NCBI GenBank assembly: GCA_015056175.1
Contig: SVGT01000004.1
Location: 43,175-107,174 of the forward strand
Direction: 5' to 3'
Length of the DNA stretch: 64,000 nucleotides
Origin: Clostridiales bacterium
GTDB lineage: Bacteria; Bacillota; Clostridia; Christensenellales; Aristaeellaceae
Below the pieces are notes generated by a model. It saw only the letters and a list, made by a program, of their open reading frames with translations. It had not been told where the DNA came from and searched no databases. The position numbers were made by a program, and so were the translations under genes. Below are positions 18,756 through 28,529 of this stretch, piece after piece; within the stretch, counting starts at the first letter, position 1, and each line of letters begins with the position of its first letter.

Positions 18756-19118
18756 TTACGGCTTTGCCTTTGGACGAAACAGCACCGCCGTAAAAAACCC
18801 AAAGAATACAGCCGCAGCAATACCTGCAGCCGCAGCCGTCACTCCGCCCGTAAACGCCCCGATCCAGCCTTTTTCCTGCACGGCGGAAATGGCGCCCTGC
18901 GCCAAAAGATGCCCAAATCCCGTCAGCGGAACGGTGGCGCCCGCCTGTGCAAACTGCACAAAAGGCCCGTACAAGCCCAGTGCGCTCAAAATCACACCGG
19001 CTGTGATATATGCTACCAGGATCCTGGCCGGCGTCAACCGGGTTTTCAGGATCACCAGTTCTCCCAGCGCACACAACAGCCCGCCGCACAAAAATACTTT
19101 GAGATATGTAAAGATCAT
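18756..19118 (-). CDS. spoVAE: SpoVAE, spore dipicolinic-acid channel component
   Basis: 120 residues, of the SpoVAEb/SpoVAC fold, with three or four hydrophobic segments and the family signatures CALGELVILKTRLTPARILV and ATVPLTGFGHLLAQGA. SpoVA proteins move Ca-dipicolinate into the forespore and release it during germination. ATG 19118 overlaps the spoVAD stop (ATGA), giving tight coupling. Last gene of the operon. No spoVAEa or spoVAF follows, as is common outside Bacillus. Confidence 0.94.
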   Translation of the reverse strand: MIFTYLKVFLCGGLLCALGELVILKTRLTPARILVAYITAGVILSALGLYGPFVQFAQAGATVPLTGFGHLLAQGAISAVQEKGWIGAFTGGVTAAAAGIAAAVFFGFFTAVLFRPKAKP

Positions 19119-20131
19119 GTTCTTTCCCTTTCCAGCACCACCAGATGGGCAACGCCGGGGATACTCTCCCCCTGCTGACTGGTGGTGGTGCTCAGCAGCG
19201 CGCCCGTTGCCATAAACGCTACGCGCCGCCACTCTCCGGTGCACATTTTCGGCAGCACATAGGCGCTGAGCACCGTGGCCGCGCAACCGCAGCCGCTTCC
19301 GCCTGCATGCACGTCCTGATCCTTGTCAAATACCATCAGCCCGCAATCCGTATGCTTTTCTCCGCTGAGCGGCACGCCTTTTTCACCAAGCAGATCATAC
19401 AAAAGTCTGCTGCCCACGGCGCCAAGATCGCCCGTGATGAACTGATCGTAATCCCGGATGCTCCTGCCTGTATCCCGGAGATGATGCCATACCGTGTCCG
19501 CAGCTGCAGGCGCCATGGCGGCGCCCATATTATTGGCATCGCTTATGCCAAAGTCGATCACCCTGCCGCAGGTACCCATCGTGATGCGCACCTCTCCCCC
19601 GTCCCGCATCAGCAGATGTGCGCCTGCGCCCGTAACCGTCCACTGGGCGCTGGGCGTGCGCTGGCAGCCGTATTCCAGCGGAAAACGGTACTGCCTTTCC
19701 GCCGTGCAAAAATGGCTGCCCGCCGCGCACAGTACGGGATCTGCATAGCCGCCGTCGCAAAGCATGGCGCCGACAAGCAGGCTTTCCGTCATGGTGGAGC
19801 AGGCGCCGTACAAGCCAAGGAAGGGGATGGCCAGATCCCTGGCCGACAGGGATGCCGCCATGATCTGATTAAGCAGATCGCCGCCCAGCATCATCTGCAC
19901 CCGGCCTTTTTCAAGTCCTGCTTTTTCAATGCACTTTTCGCAAGCCCTTTTGAACATCACGTGCTCCGCCATTTCAAAGCTGCTCTGCCCGCAGAGCGGA
20001 TCCTCCAGCACCTGGTCAAAATACTGCCCCAGCGGGCCTTTGCCTTCCTTGGGCCCCACCACGGCAAATGATGATGCGATGCCCACATGGTTTTCAATCA
20101 GGACGGTCTGTTCCCCCACACGCTTCCCCAT
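19115..20131 (-). CDS. spoVAD: SpoVAD, dipicolinate-binding protein
   Basis: 338 residues, exactly the family size. SpoVAD has a thiolase-like fold and binds dipicolinic acid on the spore inner membrane. Visible: GGDLLNQ and GLYGACSTMTESLLVGAML (the degenerate thiolase active-site loop), then TDCGLMVFDKDQDVHAGGSG near the C-terminus. ATG 20131 is chosen because GGAGG lies 8 bases upstream and because the family begins with a short 'MxKRxGxQT'; the open frame extends further only because it overlaps spoVAC in another frame. The start is 4 bases after the spoVAC stop. Confidence 0.96.
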   Translation of the reverse strand: MGKRVGEQTVLIENHVGIASSFAVVGPKEGKGPLGQYFDQVLEDPLCGQSSFEMAEHVMFKRACEKCIEKAGLEKGRVQMMLGGDLLNQIMAASLSARDLAIPFLGLYGACSTMTESLLVGAMLCDGGYADPVLCAAGSHFCTAERQYRFPLEYGCQRTPSAQWTVTGAGAHLLMRDGGEVRITMGTCGRVIDFGISDANNMGAAMAPAAADTVWHHLRDTGRSIRDYDQFITGDLGAVGSRLLYDLLGEKGVPLSGEKHTDCGLMVFDKDQDVHAGGSGCGCAATVLSAYVLPKMCTGEWRRVAFMATGALLSTTTSQQGESIPGVAHLVVLERERT

Positions 20132-20135
20132 CACG

Positions 20136-20603
20136 TCAGCCTCCAAAGAAGGAATAGAAAAGTCCAACCAGCACAGACGCAGTGATTCCATATACCAGCA
20201 CCGGTCCTGCGATGGTAAACAGTTTGGCGCCCGTACCCAGCACCCATCCCTCAGGACGGTATTCCATGGCAGGCGAGACCATGGCATTGGCAAACCCGGT
20301 GATGGGTACCACGGTGCCTGCGCCTGCGTACTTGGCGATCCTGTCAAAAATCCCGACGCCCGTCAGGAGCGCCGTGATGAAAATCAGCGCCATACTTGCA
20401 AACGCGCCGGCTTCCGTGCTGTTCAGCGCCAGGTATTGATAGCCCAGGTCTGCAATCCCCTGCCCCAGCATACAGATGACGCCACCCACCCAGAAGGCCC
20501 GGAGGCATCCCTCAAGCAGCTTGGATCCGGGCGTCACCCTCTTTACCATTTGTGCATACCTGCGCGCAAACGGATGTGCACTTTTTTTCTGACCGTTTTT
20601 CAC
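20136..20603 (-). CDS. spoVAC: SpoVAC, spore mechanosensitive/dipicolinate channel protein
   Basis: 155 residues with about four membrane helices. Family motifs: KRVTPGSKLLEGCLRAFWVGG and GAGTVVPITGFANAMVSPAMEY. B. subtilis SpoVAC behaves as a mechanosensitive channel. The start is GTG at 20603, with AAGGAGG 8 bases upstream. The frame continues upstream through a 150-base gap; a longer form (GTG near 20720) is possible but would add about 40 low-complexity residues absent from the family. Confidence 0.94.
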   Translation of the reverse strand: MKNGQKKSAHPFARRYAQMVKRVTPGSKLLEGCLRAFWVGGVICMLGQGIADLGYQYLALNSTEAGAFASMALIFITALLTGVGIFDRIAKYAGAGTVVPITGFANAMVSPAMEYRPEGWVLGTGAKLFTIAGPVLVYGITASVLVGLFYSFFGG

Positions 20604-20754
20604 TTTTTCTCCTCCTTCCGTCTTGTAACAGGCCGATCGGGCGCAGGACGTATCCGGATTTCCCGATTGCCCGGCCGCGGCAGCCAATTCAGCGGATGCG
20701 GAAACGGATGATAGCCCATTCACTTTTCTTCCTTTCCCATACTTTGGTTTGTTT

Positions 20755-21141
20755 TTACAGCCATGCCGATATAAAAGCACCCATGCCCTTGCCCAGCATC
20801 AGTGCGACGGCTGCATATTTCAGATCCGATGCGATCCGCAGCCTGTCATACATCACCGGGATCACCTCCAGTGCCTCTGTCAACGCCGACGCCAGCATGC
20901 CCACAAACACGCCGCCAAACAAAAGCCCCAGCCACGCAAATGCCATACCCAGATGCAGCGTGTACTGCAAACCGATACCGCTCACCGCAGCGCCCAGCGT
21001 CAGCGCCAATGCGCACCGTGCCATGCTGCCCGCCCGCAGCACATCGCTTATCCGCATAGGCAGTGACAGCATCGCCCACACAGGCGCTGCACAAGCCCCC
21101 GTCACCAGACCAAAGAACAACCCAATCACAGCTTCGGTCAT
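20755..21141 (-). CDS. spoVAB: SpoVAB, spore inner-membrane protein
   Basis: 128 residues, four hydrophobic helices, with the SpoVAB-like segments EAVIGLFFGLVTGACAAPV and GGVFVGMLASALTEALEVIPV. Its ATG overlaps the spoVAA stop (ATGA). spoVAA and spoVAB are typical of Bacilli and absent from many Clostridia, so this identification is useful for placing the organism. After it comes a 150-base gap without any other gene before spoVAC. Confidence 0.88.
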   Translation of the reverse strand: MTEAVIGLFFGLVTGACAAPVWAMLSLPMRISDVLRAGSMARCALALTLGAAVSGIGLQYTLHLGMAFAWLGLLFGGVFVGMLASALTEALEVIPVMYDRLRIASDLKYAAVALMLGKGMGAFISAWL

Positions 21142-21692
21142 GGAATGCGGCCCGCCGTTTTCTCTTCCTTGCTTCGGTATTCACCCAGCTTGATGTCCAG
21201 CGGCGATACTGTCTTTTTGCCGGGCAGCAGCGCATAATAACCGCCTACGCCAAGCGCAACACCCAATGCATAAGGCGCAGCCATCATCAGCGGATGTTCC
21301 GTTTCCCGCCCTGCCAGCATGCGCATAAACTGCCGCTGTGCATCCTCCATGCCAACGTCCGCATGGAACCAGGCAATGGCCAGCGCACTTCCAAAGAACA
21401 GGATGCAAAACGCCAGCGCCGCCCGGATGGGATGGGACGCATCCTTCTTTTTCCTGCTCACATGGATGAAGATCTCATCCGCGCCCAGCACGCAAATCTC
21501 CTGTCCCAACGGCAGAAGCGCCTGCACCAGCGCCGTAGCCGGAATGCGCCAGATGCCTTCAGACAAGGCAACATCCATGGGCAGCTTTTTTGCCTGTTCC
21601 GCCTGATCGCCCAGCACGTCTGCCACGTCTGTCACCCGCAGCTTCTCTCCCGGCTGTACATATAGCCTTTCCTTCATCTGCACATACAGCAT
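21138..21692 (-). CDS. spoVAA: SpoVAA, first protein of the spoVA operon
   Basis: 184 residues. The soluble N-terminal ~95 residues, MKERLYVQPGEKLRVTDVAD..., are typical of SpoVAA. Two membrane helices follow (about 105-125 and 143-160). The ATG at 21692 has GGGAGAGG about 7 bases upstream; a second in-frame ATG five codons in is also possible. Directly upstream is a sigma-G-like promoter. The family's function is undefined, apart from its need for dipicolinate uptake in B. subtilis. Confidence 0.85.
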   Translation of the reverse strand: MLYVQMKERLYVQPGEKLRVTDVADVLGDQAEQAKKLPMDVALSEGIWRIPATALVQALLPLGQEICVLGADEIFIHVSRKKKDASHPIRAALAFCILFFGSALAIAWFHADVGMEDAQRQFMRMLAGRETEHPLMMAAPYALGVALGVGGYYALLPGKKTVSPLDIKLGEYRSKEEKTAGRIP

Positions 21693-21708
21693 GTTTTCAC
21701 CTCTCCCT

Positions 21709-21738
21709 TAGTATGTCCCAAATGTACATTTTCTTTCA
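21709..21738 (-). promoter_or_regulatory. candidate sigma-G promoter of the spoVA operon
   Basis: TGAAAG (21733-21738), 17 bases, CATACTA (21709-21715). The -10 is a perfect match to the sigma-G consensus; it lies 17 bases before the spoVAA start. Confidence 0.75.
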
Positions 21739-21747
21739 TCCAAACAA

Positions 21748-21775
21748 AAAACGGATGGCATGTGCCATCCGTTTT
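21748..21775 (-). terminator. terminator after yigZ
   Basis: AAAACGGATGGCA and TGCCATCCGTTTT arms with a T run on the minus strand; it separates yigZ-tyrS from spoVA. Confidence 0.85.
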
Positions 21776-21800
21776 GCATGTTGTTATATAATGGAAGCTT

Positions 21801-22460
21801 TTAGTCCTCATCTGCGATCGCGTCCGCTTCGGGCCAGGGATAAAAGTTCTCATCCACGGTGAGGAATTCCGCTTTGGCGTCCGTCACGGCAGTCAGTTTC
21901 TTTTGCACCGCATCCAGATCCTCCGTGCGCACCAGAAGCGTGGCCTCAACCGCCGTGGAAAACTGCGTTTCCTCCAATTGCAGAGGCATATCCTTCATGG
22001 TATAGCGTACCTTGTCCCACATGGGATAGGGCACCTCCATCAGAAAGCGGGTGCTGGGGATCATTTTGACCACCTGCGCCGCATTCAGCGCCACCACGCA
22101 GCCCTTGCGGTACGCCCGCACCAGGCCGCCCGCGCCCAGCAGGATGCCGCCAAAGTAACGGGTCACCACCACGCAGCAGTCCGTCACGCCCACGCTTTTC
22201 ATGGTTTCAATGATGGGCATGCCCGCCGTACCGCCCGGCTCGCCGTCATCGCTGTAGCGCATCACGCCCATGTTACGGCCAATGATGTAAGCGTAGCAAT
22301 TGTGCGTGGCGTCCTTGTGCTTTTCGCGGATCTCGCGGAGAAAGGCCAGTGCCTCCTCCTCGCTCCGGCAGGGCGCGGCATAACCGATAAACCGGCTTTT
22401 GTTGACGATAAACTGGTCGTCCGCGCGGCATTTGAGGGTTTTATAGGGTACATCCGCCAT
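21801..22460 (-). CDS. yigZ: YigZ/IMPACT family protein
   Basis: 219 residues of UPF0029/IMPACT. The signature VTRYFGGILLGAGGLVRAY, the preceding YSDDGEPGGTAGMPI and the N-terminal DDQFIVNKSRFIGY are clear, and a C-terminal DUF1949 domain follows (about 140-210). Bacterial members have no firmly known activity; eukaryotic IMPACT inhibits the Gcn2 kinase. ATG 22460 lies one base after the tyrS stop with no strong ribosome site, suggesting translational coupling. Confidence 0.92.
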   Translation of the reverse strand: MADVPYKTLKCRADDQFIVNKSRFIGYAAPCRSEEEALAFLREIREKHKDATHNCYAYIIGRNMGVMRYSDDGEPGGTAGMPIIETMKSVGVTDCCVVVTRYFGGILLGAGGLVRAYRKGCVVALNAAQVVKMIPSTRFLMEVPYPMWDKVRYTMKDMPLQLEETQFSTAVEATLLVRTEDLDAVQKKLTAVTDAKAEFLTVDENFYPWPEADAIADED

Positions 22461-22461
22461 G

Positions 22462-23685
22462 TTACTTGAGCACCACGCGGCAGTAGTTCTTCTTGCCCTT
22501 GCGCAGCAGGATGCCGTCCGTGCCAAAGTCGTCGGCAGAGAGGGTCTTGTCGATGGAATCCACCTTGCTGTCGCCCATGAGCACAGCGCCCTGCTGTACC
22601 TGTTTGCGGGCGTCGCCGCGGCTCGTGCACAGACCGCACAGATGCAGCACGGTGGTCAGACGGTTGTCTTCCTCCAGCTGAGCGCGGGTCAGTTCAAAGG
22701 TGGGAACGTCCGCAGCAGCGCCGCCGCCAAAGAGCGCGGCAGCAGCCAGCTGAGCCTTCAGGGCTTCGTCATCGCCGTGGACCAGCTTGGTGCATTCGTA
22801 AGCCAGCACCTTCTTGGCCTCGTTGATCTGGCTGCCCTCCAGCTTGGCAAGGCGGCGCACTTCATCCATAGGCAGGAAGGTAAGCAGTGCCAGGCACTTT
22901 TCCACGTCGGCGTCGGCGATGTTGCGCCAGTACTGGTAAAAATCGTAGGGAGAGCACAGCGTGGGATCCAGCCACAGAGCGCCCTTTTCGGTCTTGCCCA
23001 TCTTCTTGCCTTCATGGTTCATCAGCAGCTTGAAGGTGCAGGCAAAGGCAGCTTCCTGTTCCTTGCGGCGGATCAGGTCAGCGCCGGCCAGCATGTTGCT
23101 CCACTGATCGTCGCCGCCCATCTGCAGACGGCAGCCATGGTTCTTGAACAGCTGCAGGAAGTCATAGGCCTGCATCACCATGTAGTTGAACTCAAGCAGG
23201 GTCAGGCCGCGTTCCATGCGCTGCTTGTAGCATTCGGCAGCCAGCATGCGGTTGACGGAGAACATGGAGCCCACGTCGCGCAGGAAATCCATGTAGGAAA
23301 GCTTGCGGATCCAGTCGGCGTTGTTGACGATCATGGCCTTGCCTTCGCCAAATTCGATGAAGCGTTCCATCTGCTTCTTGATGCAGGAAACGTTGTGGTC
23401 GATGGTTTCCACGGTCATCATCTTGCGCATGTCGGTTTTGCCGCTGGGATCGCCGATCATGGCCGTGCCGCCGCCCACCAGAGCGATCGGGATATGGCCG
23501 GCGCGCTGCATGTGCGCCATGGCGATAATCGGGATGAAGTGGCCAAAGTGCAGACTGGTGGCGGTGGGATCAAAGCCTACGTAGAAGGTGGTAGGTTCTT
23601 TTTCCAACTGCTTGTAGAGTTCGTCTTCAAAGGTGATCTGCGCCAGGAATCCTCTCTCGCGCAGGGTGTCAAGAACATGTGCCAT
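22462..23685 (-). CDS. tyrS: tyrosyl-tRNA synthetase
   Basis: 407 residues, TyrRS type 1. The HIGH-like motif is HFGHF, in LHFGHFIPIIAM. The tyrosine-pocket motif is GFDPTATS, and KMSKS appears as KMGKTEKGALW. A C-terminal S4 RNA-binding domain (from about residue 345) contains GLCTSRGDARKQVQQGAVLMG. RBS AAGGAGG lies 8-9 bases before ATG. Preceded by a T-box leader, so it should be induced when uncharged tRNA-Tyr accumulates. Confidence 0.97.
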   Translation of the reverse strand: MAHVLDTLRERGFLAQITFEDELYKQLEKEPTTFYVGFDPTATSLHFGHFIPIIAMAHMQRAGHIPIALVGGGTAMIGDPSGKTDMRKMMTVETIDHNVSCIKKQMERFIEFGEGKAMIVNNADWIRKLSYMDFLRDVGSMFSVNRMLAAECYKQRMERGLTLLEFNYMVMQAYDFLQLFKNHGCRLQMGGDDQWSNMLAGADLIRRKEQEAAFACTFKLLMNHEGKKMGKTEKGALWLDPTLCSPYDFYQYWRNIADADVEKCLALLTFLPMDEVRRLAKLEGSQINEAKKVLAYECTKLVHGDDEALKAQLAAAALFGGGAAADVPTFELTRAQLEEDNRLTTVLHLCGLCTSRGDARKQVQQGAVLMGDSKVDSIDKTLSADDFGTDGILLRKGKKNYCRVVLK

Positions 23686-23721
23686 TGGGGTATTTCCTCC
23701 TTTTTGATGGGTGCATGCGAT

Positions 23722-23958
23722 AAAAAAGTCGCCTTCCCCCAGGGAAGGCGACGTTGTCGCGGTACCACTTCCGTTCGACGCAAAAAATGCGTCCTCGTGC
23801 TGCGCTGTATCCGGCGCACCGGCGGAAGCCTACACAGCAGTAGTAAAGCCTTCGGTTCCGGGCTCAGGGAGGTATTGGGCCTGTATGCGCCGCTTCCTCG
23901 CACCAACCGGAAGCTCTCTTGAGGCGTCTGTGCAGGCTTACTTGGTCCCGTCAAAGCC
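23722..23958 (-). promoter_or_regulatory. tyrosine T-box riboswitch leader
   Basis: Minus-strand leader with the T-box core GTGGTACCGCG (23758-23768 on the plus strand). It is followed by a terminator hairpin with arms GTCGCCTTCCC / GGGAAGGCGAC and six T (23722-23752). Stem I lies upstream and contains a UAC triplet in a purine-rich loop context that would specify tyrosine. The same core strand can form the alternative antiterminator. Confidence 0.9.
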
Positions 23959-23966
23959 ATGTGGAT

Positions 23967-23995
23967 ATTATACCCATCCCTCTTCCTTCTGTCAA
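23967..23995 (-). promoter_or_regulatory. consensus sigma-A promoter of tyrS
   Basis: Perfect TTGACA (23990-23995), 17 bases, TATAAT (23967-23972), just upstream of the T-box. Confidence 0.92.
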
Positions 23996-24008
23996 GCATC
24001 TGTTTTCT

Positions 24009-24036
24009 TTGCATTTTGTGAGAGCTGTGCTATAAT
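24009..24036 (+). promoter_or_regulatory. sigma-A promoter of the glycosyltransferase gene
   Basis: TTGCAT (24009-24014), 16 bases, TATAAT (24031-24036), divergent from the tyrS promoter; the two -35 boxes lie 13 bases apart. Confidence 0.7.
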
Positions 24037-24067
24037 AAACCATCCCTGATCGAAAGGAGCCCTGTAT

Positions 24068-24877
24068 ATGGACTTTGCCATGCTGCCCTGTGTAACCGTG
24101 ATCGTACCTGTTCATAATGCAGAAGCCACGCTGCATGCCTGTGTGGACAGCATCCTTGCGCAGGATTACCCCAATCTGGAAGTGCTCCTGATCGAAAACG
24201 GCTGCACCGATAAAAGCATTGAGATCTGCTGTGACTATGACCGCCGGTATGATTTTTTCAAACTGTTCCCCAGCGCCCCCAAGGGCGTCGCCCATGCCAG
24301 AAACGCCGGTCTCAGACAGGCGCATGGGTTCTACATCATGTTTGTGGACAGCGATGATACGCTATCTCCCGGCGCCATCCGGACGCTGGTGGAGAATGCC
24401 TTCTGCCATGATCTGTGTATCGCTCACTACAATCTTGTACTGGGTAAGCAAGCATCCGTCCGCGGGCTTGTGCAGGAAGATGTGACCATGGACGAAACTG
24501 CTTTCATGAACGCGCTTCTCAAACAGCCCGGCAGCTTTTACTACAGCGCACTATGGAACAAAATCTACCGCAGCGACATCATTTTTGAAAACCGCATCAC
24601 CTTTGATCCCTTCTTTTCCTGGGGTGAGGATTTTGCCTTCAACATGCAGTATTACAAGCATGTGGAAAAGGTGCGTTTCATCCCGCAGTCTGTTTACAAT
24701 TACAATAAGACTTTGTCGGGCGCCAGCATTTCCACGCTGAAACGTCCCCTGCACAGCTGCAAAATCAAGTACCGGCTGTACAAACTGCTCAAAGCGCTTT
24801 GCCAGCATAAAGGCGTATATCAACACAATAAAACCAAAGTTTTCCGCTATATCGGAAACGTGACCATCGACCAGTAA
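24068..24877 (+). CDS. family 2 glycosyltransferase
   Basis: 269 residues, GT-A fold. The opening VTVIVPVHNAEATLHACVDS, the ENGCTDKSIEIC loop, GVAHARNAGLRQAHG and the metal-binding FVDSDDTLSP are textbook GT2. The second half carries NKIYRSDII and a WGEDFAF motif (the ED acid/base region). There is no membrane anchor, so it probably adds a sugar to a cell-surface or capsular precursor on the cytoplasmic face; acceptor unknown. AAAGGAG lies 8 bases upstream. A single-gene unit between tyrS and rpoC. Confidence 0.93.
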   Translation: MDFAMLPCVTVIVPVHNAEATLHACVDSILAQDYPNLEVLLIENGCTDKSIEICCDYDRRYDFFKLFPSAPKGVAHARNAGLRQAHGFYIMFVDSDDTLSPGAIRTLVENAFCHDLCIAHYNLVLGKQASVRGLVQEDVTMDETAFMNALLKQPGSFYYSALWNKIYRSDIIFENRITFDPFFSWGEDFAFNMQYYKHVEKVRFIPQSVYNYNKTLSGASISTLKRPLHSCKIKYRLYKLLKALCQHKGVYQHNKTKVFRYIGNVTIDQ

Positions 24878-24899
24878 GCAGGCCGCCCGGCCTGCTTTT
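24876..24899 (+). terminator. terminator of the glycosyltransferase gene
   Basis: AGCAGGCC / GGCCTGCT hairpin with TTTTT directly after the stop codon. Confidence 0.85.
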
Positions 24900-24906
24900 T
24901 ACATGC

Positions 24907-24935
24907 AAAAAGGCGCCGGGAAAACCCGACGCCTT
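24907..24935 (-). terminator. terminator of rpoBC
   Basis: Minus-strand GGCGTCGGG / CCCGGCGCC hairpin (one mismatch) followed by TTTTT, 11 bases beyond the rpoC stop. It faces the glycosyltransferase terminator. Confidence 0.85.
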
Positions 24936-24945
24936 GTTTGTTTGA

Positions 24946-27900
24946 TTAGTAAGTCTGCTGCAGTTCGATGTTCTTGTAACGCTTCAGACCCGTACCGGCA
25001 GGAATCAGCTTGCCGATGATGACGTTTTCCTTCAGGCCCAGCAGCGGATCCACCTTGCCCTTGATGGCGGCTTCGGTGAGCACGCGGGTGGTTTCCTGGA
25101 AGGAAGCGGCAGACAGGAAGCTTTCGGTAGCCAGAGAAGCCTTGGTGATACCAAGCAGGATGCGCTTGGCGATGGCGGGACGGCCGCCTTCCATGATCAC
25201 GCGCTCATTCTCGCTTTCGAAGTTGAAGATGTCCACCAGAGAGCCGGGCAGCAGATTGGTATCGCCGCTGTCTTCCACGCGCACCTTGCGCAGCATCTGA
25301 CGCACGATGATTTCAATGTGCTTGTCGGCAATCTTAACGCCCTGAGAATGGTACACAGAGAGAACTTCACGCAGCAGGTATTCCTGCACGGACTTGACGC
25401 CCAGGATACGCAGCAGGTCGTGAGGATTGACGGAGCCTTCGATCAGGGTATCGCCGGCAGCCACGGTCTGGCCATCCTGCACGCGCAGGCGGGCGCCGTA
25501 GTGCACCTGATAGGTCTTCTTTTCGTTGGCGTCCTCTTCGCTGGTCACCACGATCTCGCGCTTCTTCTTGTTTTCCGCGATGGACACGCGGCCGGCAATC
25601 TCGGCCAGCACGGCATCATGCTTGGGTTTGCGGGCTTCGAAGAGTTCTTCGACGCGGGGCAGACCCTGGGTGATGTCCTCGGCGCTGGCAACGCCGCCGG
25701 TATGGAAGGTACGCATGGTCAGCTGGGTGCCGGGCTCACCGATAGCCTGAGCAGCGATGATACCGACGGCTTCGCCGATATCCACCACGCCGCCATGGGC
25801 CAGGTTCATGCCGTAGCAGCGGGCGCACACGCCATGCTGAGAGCGGCAGGTGAGGGGGCTGCGGACGGACATCTTGGTGATGCCGGCCTTCTTGATCTCC
25901 AGCGCCTTGTTGTAGTCGATCATCTCGTTGACGTGCACAAGCAGCTCGCCGGTGATGGGATGGTACACATCCTCAGCGGCATAGCGGCCGCGGGTGCGGT
26001 CGTCGATCTGTTCGATCTCGCCAATGGGCTCCACGATGATGCCGCGCACCTTTTCGCCATGGCTTTCGAAGCAGTCGGTCTCGCGAACGATGACCTCCTG
26101 GGCAACGTCAACCAGACGGCGGGTCAGGTAACCGGAGTCGGCGGTACGCAGAGCGGTATCGGCCAGGGACTTACGGGAACCGTGGGAGGACATGAAGAAC
26201 TCCAGCACGTTCAGACCTTCACGGAAGTTTGCACGGATGGGCAGTTCCAGAGGCTTACCGGAGGGAGAAGCCATCAGACCGCGCATACCGGCCAGCTGAG
26301 CAACCTGACCGGCGCTACCACGGGCACCGGAACCGGTCATCATGCTGATGGGGTTGAAGGGAGGCAGCACCTTCATCACCTGATCCTTCAGGCGGGCGGT
26401 GGTGTCGTTCCACAGGGTGATGATGCCTTCGTAGCGTTCCTGGTCGGTCATCAGACCGCGGCGGTAACGCTTGGTGATGGCTTCCACCTTGGCGTCGGCT
26501 TCCTTCAGCCAGATCTCCTTTTCGGCGGGAATGATGATGTCGCTGACGGACACCGTCACAGCGCCGCGGGTGGAGTACTTGTAACCCAGACGCTTGATAT
26601 CATCCAGCACCTTGGCAGTTTCGGTGGAGCCATGGATGCGGAAGCAGCGTTCCACGATGGCGGTCAAGTCCTTCTTGACCACCTTGTGGTCGATTTCCAG
26701 CACAAACTGGTCTTCCAGTGTCTTACGGGGCTGGTAGCCCAGGTCCTGGGGAATGATGTCGTTGAAGATGAGCAGGCCCAGCGTGGTATCGATCACCTTG
26801 CGGTGCTGCTGGCCTTCCCACTCACGGGTGATGCGAACCTTGATGGGGGCCTGCAGGGTGATCTGCTCGCACTGATAGGCCATCATGGCTTCATCGGGGG
26901 ATTCAAAGATACGGCCGGCGCCCTTGGCGTCCTCACGGCTGATGGTCAGGTAGTGGCAGCCGATAACCATGTCCTGAGAGGGAGAGATAACGGGCTGACC
27001 GTCCTGAGGCTTCATGATGTTGTTGGCGCACAGCATCAGGAAACGGGCTTCCGCCTGCGCTTCCATGGAAAGCGGTACGTGCACAGCCATCTGGTCGCCG
27101 TCAAAGTCGGCGTTGTAAGCGGTACAGGACAGGGGGTGGAGCTTGATGGCCTTGCCTTCCACCAGCACGGGCTCAAAGGCCTGGATACCCAGACGGTGCA
27201 GCGTGGGGGCGCGGTTGAGCAGCACGGGATGTTCCTTGATCACTTCTTCCAGGATATCCCACACTTCGGGCTTCACCTTTTCCACCATGCGCTTGGCGCT
27301 CTTTACGTTGTGCGCCAGCTTGCGGGTGACCAGCTTTTCCATGACGAAGGGCTTGAACAGTTCAAGCGCCATGTCCTTGGGCAGACCGCACTGGTAGAGC
27401 TTGAGTTCGGGACCGACGACGATAACGCTTCGGCCGGAATAGTCAACGCGCTTACCCAGCAGGTTCTGACGGAAGCGGCCCTGCTTACCACGGAGGAAGT
27501 CAGAGAGGGACTTGAGGGGGCGGTTGCCGGGGCCGGTCACGGCGCGGCCGCGGCGACCGTTATCGATCAGCGCGTCCACAGCTTCCTGAAGCATGCGCTT
27601 TTCGTTACGCACGATGATGTCGGGAGTACCCAGTTCCAGCATGCGCTTGAGGCGGTTGTTGCGGTTGATCACGCGGCGATACAGGTCATTCAGGTCGCTG
27701 GTAGCAAAGCGGCCGCCGTCCAGCTGCACCATGGGGCGCAGATCCGGAGGAATGACGGGCAGCACGTCGGTGATCATCCACTCGGGCTTGTTGTTGCTCA
27801 TGCGGAAGGCTTCCACCACTTCCAGGCGCTTGATGGCGTGGGTACGCTTCTGGCCTTCCACGTCGCGGTCGCGTTCCTTTTCGATGAGCTCGGCAATTTC

Positions 27901-28503
27901 CTTCTTCAGGGAAACGGAAAGCGCTTCCAGATCCAATTCCAGCAGCATTTCCTTCACAGCTTCGGCGCCGATGCCGGCCTTGAATTCGCCCCGTTCTTCG
28001 GCGGGCAGGGCCATGATGGCACGGTACTTGCTGTCGGTGATCAGTTCGTTCTTGGTCACCTTGGTAGCAGCTTCGTTGCCGGGGTTGAGCACGATGTAGG
28101 ACGCGAAATACAGCACCTTTTCAAGGCTGCGGGGGCTCACGTCCAGCAGCATGCCCATGCGGCTGGGAATGCCCTTGAAGTACCAGATATGGCTGACAGG
28201 GGCGGCCAGGGCGATATGGCCCATGCGCTCACGACGCACCTTGGCGCGGGTGATCTGCACACCGCACTTGTCGCACACCTTTTCCTTGTCCTTGAACTTG
28301 ATGCGCTTATATTTGCCGCAGTTGCACTCCCAGTCCTTCTGCGGTCCAAAGATACGCTCGCAGAAAAGACCGTCCCTTTCAGGCTTGAGGGTGCGGTAGT
28401 TGATGGTTTCGGGCTTGGTAACCTCGCCATGCGACCATTCGAGAATTTTCTCCGGCGAGGCCATGCCGATTTGAATGGAATCAAGATTGGTCAGTTCCAG
28501 CAT
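24946..28503 (-). CDS. rpoC: DNA-directed RNA polymerase subunit beta'
   Basis: 1185 residues, a usual Firmicutes length. The N-terminal zinc finger CNCGKY...CDKCG, the catalytic [14 protein letters not shown] (the three Asp hold Mg), the bridge-helix/trigger-loop region ([22 protein letters not shown]) and the second zinc site ([13 protein letters not shown]) are all present. RBS AAGGGAG is 8 bases before ATG 28503. It lies 26 bases after rpoB. Its downstream neighbour is a terminator rather than rpsL-rpsG. Confidence 0.99.
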   Translation of the reverse strand: MLELTNLDSIQIGMASPEKILEWSHGEVTKPETINYRTLKPERDGLFCERIFGPQKDWECNCGKYKRIKFKDKEKVCDKCGVQITRAKVRRERMGHIALAAPVSHIWYFKGIPSRMGMLLDVSPRSLEKVLYFASYIVLNPGNEAATKVTKNELITDSKYRAIMALPAEERGEFKAGIGAEAVKEMLLELDLEALSVSLKKEIAELIEKERDRDVEGQKRTHAIKRLEVVEAFRMSNNKPEWMITDVLPVIPPDLRPMVQLDGGRFATSDLNDLYRRVINRNNRLKRMLELGTPDIIVRNEKRMLQEAVDALIDNGRRGRAVTGPGNRPLKSLSDFLRGKQGRFRQNLLGKRVDYSGRSVIVVGPELKLYQCGLPKDMALELFKPFVMEKLVTRKLAHNVKSAKRMVEKVKPEVWDILEEVIKEHPVLLNRAPTLHRLGIQAFEPVLVEGKAIKLHPLSCTAYNADFDGDQMAVHVPLSMEAQAEARFLMLCANNIMKPQDGQPVISPSQDMVIGCHYLTISREDAKGAGRIFESPDEAMMAYQCEQITLQAPIKVRITREWEGQQHRKVIDTTLGLLIFNDIIPQDLGYQPRKTLEDQFVLEIDHKVVKKDLTAIVERCFRIHGSTETAKVLDDIKRLGYKYSTRGAVTVSVSDIIIPAEKEIWLKEADAKVEAITKRYRRGLMTDQERYEGIITLWNDTTARLKDQVMKVLPPFNPISMMTGSGARGSAGQVAQLAGMRGLMASPSGKPLELPIRANFREGLNVLEFFMSSHGSRKSLADTALRTADSGYLTRRLVDVAQEVIVRETDCFESHGEKVRGIIVEPIGEIEQIDDRTRGRYAAEDVYHPITGELLVHVNEMIDYNKALEIKKAGITKMSVRSPLTCRSQHGVCARCYGMNLAHGGVVDIGEAVGIIAAQAIGEPGTQLTMRTFHTGGVASAEDITQGLPRVEELFEARKPKHDAVLAEIAGRVSIAENKKKREIVVTSEEDANEKKTYQVHYGARLRVQDGQTVAAGDTLIEGSVNPHDLLRILGVKSVQEYLLREVLSVYHSQGVKIADKHIEIIVRQMLRKVRVEDSGDTNLLPGSLVDIFNFESENERVIMEGGRPAIAKRILLGITKASLATESFLSAASFQETTRVLTEAAIKGKVDPLLGLKENVIIGKLIPAGTGLKRYKNIELQQTY

Positions 28504-28529
28504 GTATATGCTCCCTTCGCAGCGGCCAC

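Noticed and set aside
22459..23922. Long plus-strand frame antisense to tyrS and its T-box
   Set aside because: Antisense shadow; tyrS and the leader explain the sequence.
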